A DNA stretch of 64,000 nucleotides, taken from Ascidiaceihabitans sp029251465 (GTDB lineage Bacteria; Pseudomonadota; Alphaproteobacteria; Rhodobacterales; Rhodobacteraceae). The first letter of the stretch is position 1. Each line of letters opens with the position of its first letter. Positions 8,311 to 21,185 of the stretch are shown here, one piece after another. Location: assembly GCF_042932805.1 (NCBI RefSeq), contig NZ_CP170633.1:3162001-3226000 (forward strand). Direction: 5' to 3'. The notes beneath the pieces were generated by a model that ran no database searches, was not told the origin of the DNA, and saw only the letters and a program-made list of their open reading frames with translations. Position numbers and translations under genes: made by a program.

Positions 8311-9155
8311 ACCTCGAATCCCTCTTAAAAGGCCCGCTTGCATGGGCCTCGCTTCTATCGGTACTTGCCGTAATTTGCGGCATTTTCATTTGGGACCTAT
8401 CCGCCGATCAAGCTGAACAAAGAATAAGAGGCGAACAAAGCACCCAATACCACATAGAGTATGCCGAGGACCGTATTGATGAGAAATGTCTTAGTCTTGA
8501 GCCTATACCCATGCGGGACTGTATTCATGAGGAGATAGAGGCCGCCCGCGACCATGATCGCGCCAACCAAGACCTTAATGCTCAACAGCAAATGGCCTTT
8601 TTCACGAAGATCATGGGTGCCACGGCTGTTGTTGGCTTGGCCCTTGGTGCTGTCTCCATCTTCGTAATTTTCGCGACCCTTAGTGAGATGGGACGGACCA
8701 ACCAAATTATGCGCGAAGAGCAAAGGCCTTGGCTGGTACTTGACGGCGATATGCGCCACAAAATCTTGAGGCGAATGTATCGAAGTTCCCCTAAAAAAAC
8801 TATGGCTGTGAATGCGACAAACAAAGGAAGGCTTCCAGCCAAAGATGCCATTTGCACTTTCGCCTTTTATAGTCGTGATACAATTTCGGGGGATGATGTT
8901 AGTGCGGTCATCGAGGGCGTGCTCCTTGAAGACTTCGACCGCTTCTTTTTTAATAAAAGCACCATATTCCAAGGCGAGAACGCGAAGGTCAGTATCGAGC
9001 CAATGCCAAGTGGCCATAGGGTCTTCGGCAAGGGCGACGAATGGTGTCTTTTGATAGCCTGCTTCTACTTCTGGGAGGACGCTATCAAATTGAGCTGGAA
9101 ATCCATCGAAATTGATCGGCCACCAGAAAGCGTAATAGAGGCAAGTAAGTATTAA
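8307..9155 (+). CDS. Hypothetical membrane protein with two TM helices, 282 aa
   Basis: The start is a GTG that overlaps the DUF6471 stop (GTGA, 8307-8310), so the two genes are translationally coupled. Hydrophobic helices are near residues 11-30 and 100-125; the region between is short and charged. The C-terminal ~150 residues start EEQRPWLVLDGDMR and look like a soluble beta-rich domain, with NKGRLPAKDA as in Ig-like or DUF-type domains of phage and island proteins. The function is unknown. Coupling with a DUF6471 gene suggests the two act together or are passenger cargo of the island. Confidence 0.75.
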   Translation: MNLESLLKGPLAWASLLSVLAVICGIFIWDLSADQAEQRIRGEQSTQYHIEYAEDRIDEKCLSLEPIPMRDCIHEEIEAARDHDRANQDLNAQQQMAFFTKIMGATAVVGLALGAVSIFVIFATLSEMGRTNQIMREEQRPWLVLDGDMRHKILRRMYRSSPKKTMAVNATNKGRLPAKDAICTFAFYSRDTISGDDVSAVIEGVLLEDFDRFFFNKSTIFQGENAKVSIEPMPSGHRVFGKGDEWCLLIACFYFWEDAIKLSWKSIEIDRPPESVIEASKY

Positions 9156-9478
9156 AACCTTAATCACTCACACACCCCGCTTGGTGCGTTTGATACATAA
9201 GGCCGCGCATTGCAGTCATCGAGCGTTGCAAAATGCTGCGCACCTGCTCGAATGTCCGCTTCGGGGGAGTTGCGCCGCAGCGTCGAGAGCTTGCGTGAAC
9301 GGCAGCTTTGGGCCGTCCGTGTCCGGCAAATCGATGCTGATCTGGCTGATGCTGCGCCGCATCCGAGGTCAGTTGTGAGCCCAATCTGCCGGATGCTGCG
9401 TAGCGCTCGAATGTCTGCTTCTGACGCGAGCGATGCAAGTTGCGAACGGTGGTCTTATCCTTTCTTTACAAATTGTAA
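9156..9478. repeat. Non-coding stretch with two imperfect direct repeats
   Basis: This 323-bp gap holds no credible gene. Two related units, 9233-9262 and 9393-9421, share atgctgcg, then gctcgaatgtcYgcttc, 159-160 bp apart. They look like decayed intergenic repeats of a type that is common in alphaproteobacteria. Confidence 0.45.
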
Positions 9479-9601
9479 GTAGAACCTGTCTCGCAAGCAC
9501 TCGGAGGTTCCATACAACACGGTTTCAGCGATTTTCTCCGGCATGGCGGTGACAGCCAGTACATAATAGAGCAGCGACATGGTCGTCTGGTTGGCTACCG
9601 C

Positions 9602-10150
9602 TTGGGATTGTCGCTCAAATCCACTTTCCCAAACTATTCCGCTTTACGAGCCGATTTCAGCGAACGCCTCGACAAGGTGACTTCCGAAAACACTCGGATG
9701 CTCCTGAACACGCTGACACCGCCTGACACAGTGCCAACTGTTTCGGTATCCGATTTGCGAGATGTTTCAGACGCCAAAGAGGAAGCCCTCAATGCTTGGG
9801 ATGCGCGACTTAGGAGCATAAGGGAGCAAGGCAAACGAGAACGAGAGATCGGCCTCGGTGCAGAAGAATTTGGGCTGGTTCCCGGCCCGATTGTACGCGA
9901 TCCCACAGGCGCGGCAGAGTTCATTGATGCGAACGGCGAAGCATGGGATGTAAAAGGTTTCAGAAGCGATTTCCCGGCTTCAAGTGGTGGTTTTGAGATC
10001 GGAAAAGCTATGGATAATGTGGAGAAGGAACTCAACGCAGGCCACAATGTAATCATTGATACAGGCAGACTGAGCGTCGATGACCTAAGTGCTCTGAGAG
10101 CAGAAATCGAGCGGAGAGGCTTTTCGGATAGGGTGGTATACCGGCCATGA
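9602..10150 (+). CDS. Orphan CdiA-CT-like nuclease toxin domain, >=182 aa
   Basis: The C-terminal ~85 residues contain EFIDANGEAWDVKGF, then GGFEIGKAMDNVEKELNAG and NVIIDTGRLSVDDLSALR, the pattern of C-terminal tRNase/nuclease domains of contact-dependent inhibition and other polymorphic toxins (CdiA_C-like). D-x-K in WDVK is the likely catalytic core. Residues ~45-80 are helical and probably a linker. The frame is open from 9479 with no ATG, so the TTG at 9602 is only a candidate start and the real gene may be a 5'-truncated fragment. The stop overlaps the start of the pentapeptide gene (ATGA), typical of toxin-immunity pairs. No secretion domain is present. Confidence 0.65.
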   Translation: MGLSLKSTFPNYSALRADFSERLDKVTSENTRMLLNTLTPPDTVPTVSVSDLRDVSDAKEEALNAWDARLRSIREQGKREREIGLGAEEFGLVPGPIVRDPTGAAEFIDANGEAWDVKGFRSDFPASSGGFEIGKAMDNVEKELNAGHNVIIDTGRLSVDDLSALRAEIERRGFSDRVVYRP

Positions 10151-10545
10151 GAAATATCAATTTGCAAAAACGGCTGGAAGATTTCAGCACCGGACAAGGC
10201 AGGAACCGAGAACTAGGAACTTACTTGGAAGAGCTAGGCCTCGACTTCAGAGGAACTGAGCTCGACGGATTGATCCTAAATGGAGCTGTCATACCCGGTT
10301 CCAATTTTTCCGGCATGACTTTGCAGGACGTTGATTTTTATGGTGCGAACCTAGGCGGCGCAAATTTCTCTGGGGCAGTCCTAAAGAATGTGGACTTCAC
10401 GAAAGCAAACCTCGACAATGCCAATTTCACGAACACTACAGTTGTTGGAGGGAGCTGGTTCAGGGCAACTTGTATAGATGCACAGGTTACAGGGCTTACC
10501 TTCTCCAGGACTAATCTGGAACGAACATTCCCCCAGCTTTCATAG
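10147..10545 (+). CDS. Pentapeptide-repeat protein, putative immunity protein, 132 aa
   Basis: From about residue 35 to 115 the protein is built of A(N/D)FxG-type pentapeptide repeats, for example GANLGGANFSGAVLKNVDF and KANLDNANFTNTTV. These predict a right-handed quadrilateral beta-helix, a shape that can mimic nucleic acid. The ATG overlaps the toxin-like gene's stop by 4 bp, so it is translated in step with it. The family includes DNA-mimicking protectors of topoisomerases; the immunity role here is inferred from the tight pairing with a nuclease-like domain. The gene appears intact. Confidence 0.7.
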   Translation: MRNINLQKRLEDFSTGQGRNRELGTYLEELGLDFRGTELDGLILNGAVIPGSNFSGMTLQDVDFYGANLGGANFSGAVLKNVDFTKANLDNANFTNTTVVGGSWFRATCIDAQVTGLTFSRTNLERTFPQLS

Positions 10546-10951
10546 TGTGCTCGTCGGACGGCTTCTCCCAAAACTCATACGCTTATGTAACTGGAAATAA
10601 GGACCATTTGTGACGCTCACAGTTTCATCAAAGCGGACCTCGGCGCAGCCGCAGCGAAAGTTAACTAAGTCCGCACTTTATCAGTTCGCCGATGGCTCGA
10701 ATTTGCAGATGCAGCGAATGACCGCAAAGCGGGCTGCGCCCGCAGCATCTGGACCTGTCGATGAATGGCATCTGTGGGTGGCTCCTGCATTGCAAGCGTT
10801 TTCTGTCGATATTTGCGGTCATTTTTGTCAGTACTGTCGTCTGTCCGGCCTGTTTATGTTTTGGCATTGCCTCCACTGGCCCTCCCTCTCATCGCTGCAA
10901 GCAGCGACTGCCGGGCAGTGGATGAATTCCGCGAGCGAGGTTCCGATCGGC
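10546..10951. other. Non-coding island DNA
   Basis: The 406-bp stretch between the pentapeptide gene and the recombinase remnant has no supported coding region. A long open frame from 10610 runs through it, but its translation has no coding character until about 10950. It may be eroded recombinase and repeat sequence. Confidence 0.4.
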
Positions 10952-11317
<366 letters not shown>

Positions 11318-11399
11318 CCAATAAGTGTCGTCTATTCCGAGTCTCTGGCGACTGCAAGAGCATAGCTGGAAAAACGTGAGATTTCTTGGCTGGTGCGAG

Positions 11400-12560
11400 C
11401 TAAATCGCTTTCAACGCCTCGATTGCTTCGGCAATCGGGTAGTGGTGATTGCCAATGAACAAGCCGTGCTGATCTATGAAATCTGCGTTCGTCAGGTCGC
11501 CGTGGATTGAATGATCAATGTGCGTCATCACTTCGTTTTTGGCGAAATTACCTGCGACAATCGGGCGACATTCGAACCCCGTTGCGATCAGTTTTTGAAC
11601 CAGTTCAGCACGCGAAATGTCACTTGGGTCTCGCAACACAAGACTAAAGCCGAACCAGCTGCTGTGCCCGATTTCTTCTTGAATACGGAACAACGGATGC
11701 TGTCCCAAATGTTGCTGCACCAACGCTCCGTTTGTACGTCGACCTTCGATCAGCGCGGGCAGTTTTTGGAGCTGTTCCTGGCCCAAAGCACCGGACATTT
11801 CCAGGGGTCGTAAATTGTAGCCAGGCAGCACAAAACGAAAGCTCTCTTCGAACGGGTCGTCGCTTTTTTCGCCGGTGACTTTGTTGAACTTTGGCAAGTT
11901 TCGTGTCCAGCCATGCGCGCGCAAAGACAGCATCACATGATACAATTCTTCGTCGTCGGTGACCACGATCCCGCCTTCCATCGTCGAAATGTGGTGCGAA
12001 AAGAAGGCGGAAAACGTTCCCATTACGCCAAACGTGCCGGCCTGTTTGCCATTGAACGTCGCGCCCATGCTTTCGCAATTGTCCTCGATCACTGTGATGT
12101 CGCGCCCTGCGATGATGTGATCGATACGTGTGAAATCATTCGGGTTGCCAAGCAAGTTCACAACCATAATTGCGCGGGTTTTATCCGTCACAGCGTCAGC
12201 CAACTGGTCTAGATCGTAATTCAAAGTGCTCTGGTCGATGTCGACAAACTTGAGGTGCAGACCGTATTGCGCGAGCGGAAAGTACGTCGTGCTCCACGAA
12301 ACTGCCGGCACGATGATTTCGTCACCACGCTTTAGCTTTGGCGTTTTGGTGTAGAAAAGGGCGGCGGTCATCAACAGATTGGCTGACGATCCGGAATTGA
12401 CCATCACGGCGTACTTACTGCCGAACTGGTTGGCAAACTGCTCTTCGAACATGCGGACTTCGGGGCCCATCGAAAACATATTGGAGTCGATGACCCGCTG
12501 GAGCGCATCGTATTCTTTTTGGTCCCACGAAGACGTAGCGAGAGGGAATTTCACGTTCAT
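11400..12560 (-). CDS. colD: GDP-4-keto-6-deoxymannose 3-dehydratase-like (ColD-type), 386 aa
   Basis: This is a DegT/DnrJ/EryC1-fold PLP enzyme. In ordinary aminotransferases of the family a Lys binds PLP in a K-H-I/x-T-x-G-E-G-G context; here the segment reads FSHHISTMEGG, with His189 where the Lys should be. That replacement is the signature of the ColD 3-dehydratases (E. coli ColD uses His188), which remove the C3 hydroxyl on the way to GDP-colitose. Length also fits. It overlaps the Fcl-like gene's stop by 4 bp (ATGA at 12557-12560), so the two form an operon. The supply enzyme GDP-mannose 4,6-dehydratase is not in the window. Product identity is inferred. Confidence 0.75.
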   Translation of the reverse strand: MNVKFPLATSSWDQKEYDALQRVIDSNMFSMGPEVRMFEEQFANQFGSKYAVMVNSGSSANLLMTAALFYTKTPKLKRGDEIIVPAVSWSTTYFPLAQYGLHLKFVDIDQSTLNYDLDQLADAVTDKTRAIMVVNLLGNPNDFTRIDHIIAGRDITVIEDNCESMGATFNGKQAGTFGVMGTFSAFFSHHISTMEGGIVVTDDEELYHVMLSLRAHGWTRNLPKFNKVTGEKSDDPFEESFRFVLPGYNLRPLEMSGALGQEQLQKLPALIEGRRTNGALVQQHLGQHPLFRIQEEIGHSSWFGFSLVLRDPSDISRAELVQKLIATGFECRPIVAGNFAKNEVMTHIDHSIHGDLTNADFIDQHGLFIGNHHYPIAEAIEALKAI

Positions 12561-13486
12561 TTTGCCACTTCCTTTAAGTAGAATTCGTAGGTCTTTGCGA
12601 GCCCGTCACGCAACGACGTTTTTGGTGACCAGCCCCAAGCCTGTTGGCGCGCGGTTGATGTCAGCTTTTGCTTCATGCCGACTGGCTTTGACAGGTCGTG
12701 GACGAAATTGCCGCTCCAACCGATCACATCTGCCACCGTTTCATAATATTCGTTGATTGTGTGGTCTTGGCCAAGGCCAATGTTCATCAGTTCGGGCATC
12801 AAAGTCGGGTCTGCGATCGCGACGTGCACAGCGTCGGCAAGATCAGCGGCGAACATGAATTCGCGTCGGGCTGTACCATCGCCCCAAATTTCGACTTCGG
12901 TCGCGTTGGTCGTCTTTGCGATGTGCATTTTGTGAATGATCGCGGGAACGAGATGCGAATGCGCTGGATCGAATTTATCGTGCAAACCAAATAAGTTACA
13001 GGGGATCAGTGTTTTGTATTGAGCCGATTGATCTTGCGAACTGATGTATTGGCAAAGGCGCGTCGCTAGAATTTTTGCGAGCGCGTAACCTTCGTTCGTT
13101 GGCTCGAGCGGGGCGGTTAAGATCATGTCTTCGGACAGCGGATTGGGCGCTGTGGCTGGGTACATGCACGTCGACGCGAGGTTGATGAGCGTTTTTGCTC
13201 CGGATTTTTGCGCCTCAATGATAACGTTGCGACCGATGGTCGTGTTGATGTCCAGAAAACCAACAGGATCCGCCATATTGGCTTGAATTCCACCGACTTT
13301 GCCCGCCGCATGAATGACGACATCAGGCTTTTCGGAATCGTAGTAGGCAGCCACAGCATGTTGGTCAGTGAGATCAAGTTCACCCGACGATGGCGCAACG
13401 ATTTCCCAGTTTTGTGCTGCGGTATGCGCCAATATATTGCGACCAACCATGCCCCGACCACCTGTGATGAACAGTTTCTTGGACAT
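12557..13486 (-). CDS. fcl: GDP-L-fucose synthase / ColC-like epimerase-reductase, 309 aa
   Basis: An extended short-chain dehydrogenase with a nucleotide-binding GGRGMVGRNI near residues 8-17, AAGKVGGIQAN, the catalytic-region STCMYP, YALAKI (the YxxxK pair) and NLFGLHDKFDPAHSHLVPA. All are hallmarks of GDP-fucose synthase (WcaG/Fcl). ColC, the 5-epimerase/4-reductase of colitose synthesis, has the same fold; the coupling to a ColD-like partner makes a ColC role likely. The gene starts 85 bp after the rRNA terminator, on the same strand as the rRNA operon. It is probably for a surface polysaccharide sugar. Confidence 0.85.
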   Translation of the reverse strand: MSKKLFITGGRGMVGRNILAHTAAQNWEIVAPSSGELDLTDQHAVAAYYDSEKPDVVIHAAGKVGGIQANMADPVGFLDINTTIGRNVIIEAQKSGAKTLINLASTCMYPATAPNPLSEDMILTAPLEPTNEGYALAKILATRLCQYISSQDQSAQYKTLIPCNLFGLHDKFDPAHSHLVPAIIHKMHIAKTTNATEVEIWGDGTARREFMFAADLADAVHVAIADPTLMPELMNIGLGQDHTINEYYETVADVIGWSGNFVHDLSKPVGMKQKLTSTARQQAWGWSPKTSLRDGLAKTYEFYLKEVAK

Positions 13487-13570
13487 AATTTTGCTTAGCT
13501 CCGTGACGGGTTTGATTTTATGATTTGTATCATCAAAAGTTGGGGGAAGACGAGCGGTATCGCTGAACGC

Positions 13571-13600
13571 AAAATCCGCCCGAGCATTACTGCTGGGCGG
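13571..13600 (-). terminator. rRNA operon terminator
   Basis: On the reverse strand CCGCCC and GGGCGG arms (13595-13600 and 13576-13581) enclose 13 bases and are followed by TTTT. It lies ~55 bp downstream of 5S and so separates the rRNA operon from the sugar genes. Confidence 0.8.
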
Positions 13601-13654
13601 TTATTGGTATTGGGTATCGTTTGAGAGATACGATTTAGCTAAGTCTTTACTAGG

Positions 13655-13770
<116 letters not shown>

Positions 13771-13929
13771 AAGAAAAGGCTTAGCTAAAATATCGTGTTG
13801 TCCAAGATGGCACAATAACTGTGCTGTGTATGCTTTTGATTTATTGTTCATCGCTTGTTTTATGCGCTACGGCTTTGCTACTTGAGCGCTGCTGTAGAGC
13901 TAAATCTTGCTTTTACTGGATCAAATCAA

Positions 13930-16756
<2,827 letters not shown>

Positions 16757-16875
16757 GATCCAGAAAAAGAAAGACTTGCGTCTAACACGACTGAGCAGCT
16801 GGTAACTAAACTCAGTCTTTATTCTGGTTCAAAAGTATACTTTTTCCCGCCAGCATGTTTGTATCATGCTGACTA

Positions 16876-16901
16876 AAAAGAACTTCCGAAGAAGCTCTTT
16901 T
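16876..16901 (-). other. UUCG-capped hairpin in the tRNA-Ala/23S spacer
   Basis: On the reverse strand AAAAGAGCTTC, loop TTCG, GAAGTTCTTTT forms an 11-bp stem with one wobble pair and a stable UUCG tetraloop. It probably acts in rRNA maturation. The remainder of the 16757-17207 spacer shows nothing else except the boxA. Confidence 0.6.
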
Positions 16902-17168
16902 GTTGAGTAATCCCGTTGTGACTTTGATCCGTGCGGGACAAAGCCTAAGATTACTCTGGTTAGTGTACTATACTTGGACAACCTGTTCGTTTCAGTAGGC
17001 AGACGTAAACTTGACCGAGGAAACAGTCGCCTAAACGCTCGCATCAGACCGAAGTCTTCCGCACCCAACTGAGATCATTCCACTTACTTATGGTGATCAA
17101 ACAGTGTTGATATTTTGTATCTCTCTAAACGATGTCAAAGTCTGTAGAACAGACTGTCAAACTCTCCG

Positions 17169-17176
17169 TAAAGAGC
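17169..17176 (-). promoter_or_regulatory. Spacer boxA antitermination element
   Basis: GCTCTTTA lies on the reverse strand just after tRNA-Ala and before 23S, matching the boxA core and the place where a second boxA is usually found in rRNA operons. Confidence 0.6.
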
Positions 17177-17207
17177 TTGATGATATGTTCTACTTAATTT
17201 CGGTTGA

Positions 17208-17283
17208 TGGTGGAGCCTAGGAGGATCGAACTCCTGACCTCCTGAATGCAAATCAGGCGCTCTCCCAGCTGAGCTAAGGCCCC
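17208..17283 (-). tRNA. tRNA-Ala (TGC)
   Basis: A 76-nt gene beginning GGGGCCTTAGCTCAGCTGGG on the reverse strand, with TTTGCATT anticodon loop (TGC) and an encoded CCA end. It lies in the usual second place of the 16S-23S spacer. Confidence 0.96.
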
Positions 17284-17304
17284 ATCTAGTCCCTTGCGGG
17301 ATCT

Positions 17305-17381
<77 letters not shown>

Positions 17382-17709
17382 AGTTGATCTTGCCCCGCAA
17401 GATCAACGAAGCCCGGCAGTGCATTCTTGAATGCACGAGAGGGCCAGTTGTCTAACCGGCAAAATTCACTGTCACTTAGCCGATGGCTTCGTGTTGGTTG
17501 TGACCCCTCTCGGGATACTGGCAACGCCAATACCCTGTCGGGGCTACGCGCATCTGCTAAGCAGATACGCTTGCTGAAGAGATATGAGGACGGCTCGGTC
17601 CGTGTTTGTCTCATCTAAGATGAAACTATTTCGACCAGCTTTGTTTGCTGATCTTGCTAAGTGTACCACGTCGAGTGCTTTTCCGAAGAAAAGCACGAGA
17701 GCTAGATAC

Positions 17710-19181
<1,472 letters not shown>

Positions 19182-19461
19182 AAAGATCTTGCGATCTTAT
19201 CCTTGACGTTCGAACCTCTGCACATATCACCCAAACATTCTTGCGAATACTTGGACTACTTAAAGACCCTGCAAAGGATCCCTAAGACTTTCTGTTTGTT
19301 GTGCTTCAGTTAACAAAGTTAACCAGAAGCCGTCCAAACAGTGAAGCTGACACTGGTCATCGGCGCGTACCTAAGTACGAACCTACCAGCGTTGATATAT
19401 GAAAAGGATGATCCATCGAATGAACCAAACCGCCCACATATCTCTTCAGATATTGTCAAAT

Positions 19462-19471
19462 TCAAAGAGCG
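19462..19471 (-). promoter_or_regulatory. Leader boxA antitermination element
   Basis: CGCTCTTTGA on the reverse strand lies between the predicted promoter and 16S, as expected for the rRNA leader boxA bound by NusB/NusE. Confidence 0.65.
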
Positions 19472-19610
19472 TGGAGACAAAACTAAACAAGATGCGCCGT
19501 ATATTACTGGCGCGCCCCGCCTCGTTAAACTCCGATTTTCGTCTCCGCTTCCAGTTCCTCGCGTCCCTGTCTGCGTCCCTCAGAGCGTCTCTGCTCGTCC
19601 GGTAAGGGGG

Positions 19611-19639
19611 GTTCTAAGGTTAGTCTCAGATAGTCGCAA
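19611..19639 (-). promoter_or_regulatory. Predicted rRNA promoter
   Basis: On the reverse strand TTGCGA (19634-19639), 17 bp, TAGAAC (19611-19616). Upstream is a run of A/T tracts (19650-19700) that could serve as an UP element. It lies ~430 bp before 16S, a usual leader length for this group. Confidence 0.55.
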
Positions 19640-19915
19640 GGGCTTTTTTACAGAAACGTCATCTTTTTTCAAAAAACCTATTTTTCACTTAAAAACATAA
19701 GGTTGCGGAAGATAGTGACCGCAAACACCCCTTTGGCATTGCGAATATTTCGCAGTTCTTTGCGCGATGCGGCACGTCTGGTTCTATATGTTGCGGTTTT
19801 CAGTTCAGGTGCCCCTACGACAAGGGGTAGATTGTTCGAATCTTGCGCCGCTGGCACGAACCATTGGCTGTTGTCGGGGCTCAGATATCCAAACACCGAC
19901 TCGTTTTGCCAATCA

Positions 19916-20494
19916 TCAGTGTTCTGAACTCAGCAATCCTTGATACAGGATGCGCGCCTGAACCACGGACCACAGAGCCAGACACAGGCAGGCGATTTGA
20001 ACCAGACGCTGAACCTCGGACGCATCCGCAGTCGTCGCTGACCGTAGCGCCCCTAGTCCAAGTGCAGCCCCTAGCCCGACAAACACATGCCCGCCAATCA
20101 GAATGGCCAATGACGCGCCGCCCGCCATAACGCCCAGCTTGCCAGTTGTGCGCGCAGGTCCGGGCCTGTGCAGCATCGCCAGCGCCCAGAACAGGATTGC
20201 CAGAAACGATGCAAAGACGAACAGCAGGCCAGCCTTTGCGGTTCCATCCAGTTTCAACACAATGAAACCGATCACAGCGAAACCCAATGCGGTCAAAACC
20301 AGCTTGGTCAGCGGCTTTTCAAATCCGGCCTCTTGGCCATAGGCCAATTGCGCGAACAGCAGCACACCACATGATAACAGTTGCATCGGGGCGGCACCGT
20401 CAATCCAGATCATAGCGCCCAGCCCCAGCGCCCCCAGCAGCAAAGCAATAAAGCCGAACCGTGCGTTGGCGTTCATCTGTCTAATGGTGTCCAC
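19916..20494 (-). CDS. Hypothetical multi-pass membrane protein, 192 aa
   Basis: About five to six hydrophobic helices (near residues 13-31, 36-52, 66-82, 86-106, 118-150, 162-182). There is no recognisable enzymatic motif. The GTG at 20494 has an AGGGGGC ribosome-binding site six bases upstream; an ATG six codons later is the alternative. It lies downstream of msrPQ on the same strand with ~90 bp between, so it may be co-transcribed and help the methionine-sulfoxide repair system or simply be adjacent. The function is unknown. Confidence 0.7.
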   Translation of the reverse strand: MDTIRQMNANARFGFIALLLGALGLGAMIWIDGAAPMQLLSCGVLLFAQLAYGQEAGFEKPLTKLVLTALGFAVIGFIVLKLDGTAKAGLLFVFASFLAILFWALAMLHRPGPARTTGKLGVMAGGASLAILIGGHVFVGLGAALGLGALRSATTADASEVQRLVQIACLCLALWSVVQARILYQGLLSSEH

Positions 20495-20585
20495 TGCGTG
20501 CCCCCTGCGCTGAGGGCGACTTTGGCATCACATGGCCAATCCGCAAACTGGGAATATAGTCGCATAGTATATTGCGCGGTTCAGG

Positions 20586-21182
20586 CTATGCGCGCGTTCT
20601 CTTATACCTCAAGGCCAGCAGGCCCAGAATGACCGCCATGTAGATCAGCGGTTCCAGCTGGATCCCCTTGACGACCATGATGAAATGGATCCCGCCCAAG
20701 GCCGCGATAACATAGGTCAGCTTGTGCAGCTTGCGCCACGTCGGGCCTAACTTGCGCACGGACCAGTTGTTCGATGTTATGGCCAACGGGATCATCAACA
20801 CGAACGCCCCCATGCCTATAGTAATGTAGGGACGTTTCAGGATGTCCGTCCAGATCTGGCTAAGGATGCCGATGTCCAGCACCAGCCACACCAGCAGATG
20901 CAACGCGACATAGGTAAAGGCCAGAACACCAAAGGTGCGGCGGAACTTGAGAAAATTGAACCCGAGGTAGCGGCGCAGCGGTGTGATCGCCAGACCGATG
21001 ATCAGCAACTGTAGGGCAATCTCGCCCAACTCGTGTTCCAGTTCCTTGATCGGCTCTCGGCCCAGCGCACCGGTTTGCGCCATGTACAAAAGTACAGGCA
21101 CCGGGATCAGGTATAGAATGTAGACAGCCCACGTGGGAATCCGGCGGACCGCCGTGTTGGTAAAATCGACGATTGAACGCAT
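20586..21182 (-). CDS. msrQ: MsrQ heme-binding membrane subunit, 198 aa
   Basis: A six-helix ferric-reductase-type membrane protein; the opening TWAVYILYLIPVPVLLYMAQTG and the segment THVALHLLVW-like (YVALHLLVWLVLD) hold heme-ligand histidines, and a late WRKLHKLTYVIAALGGIHF carries two more. MsrQ passes electrons from the quinone pool to MsrP in the periplasm for repair of oxidised methionines. It begins 3 bp after the msrP stop, a standard msrPQ operon. Confidence 0.93.
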   Translation of the reverse strand: MRSIVDFTNTAVRRIPTWAVYILYLIPVPVLLYMAQTGALGREPIKELEHELGEIALQLLIIGLAITPLRRYLGFNFLKFRRTFGVLAFTYVALHLLVWLVLDIGILSQIWTDILKRPYITIGMGAFVLMIPLAITSNNWSVRKLGPTWRKLHKLTYVIAALGGIHFIMVVKGIQLEPLIYMAVILGLLALRYKRTRA

Positions 21183-21185
21183 GGT

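Larger units (their letters stand above)
19182..19915 (-). other. rRNA leader and upstream non-coding region
   Basis: This 734-bp stretch holds the rRNA leader (with boxA at 19462-19471 and promoter at 19611-19639) and, beyond ~19650, an A/T-rich tract followed by ordinary DNA with no supported gene. A palindromic AAGATC-GCAA-GATCTT hairpin lies just upstream of 16S (~19185-19200). Confidence 0.6.

Noticed and set aside
10610..10951. N-terminal extension of the recombinase-remnant frame
   Set aside because: The translation lacks any recombinase feature; only the part after ~10950 resembles the family.
19790..19870. tRNA-like sequence with a GTTCGAATC motif and a small stem-loop
   Set aside because: T-arm and acceptor stems do not pair, the anticodon loop is of wrong length, and no tRNA identity fits.
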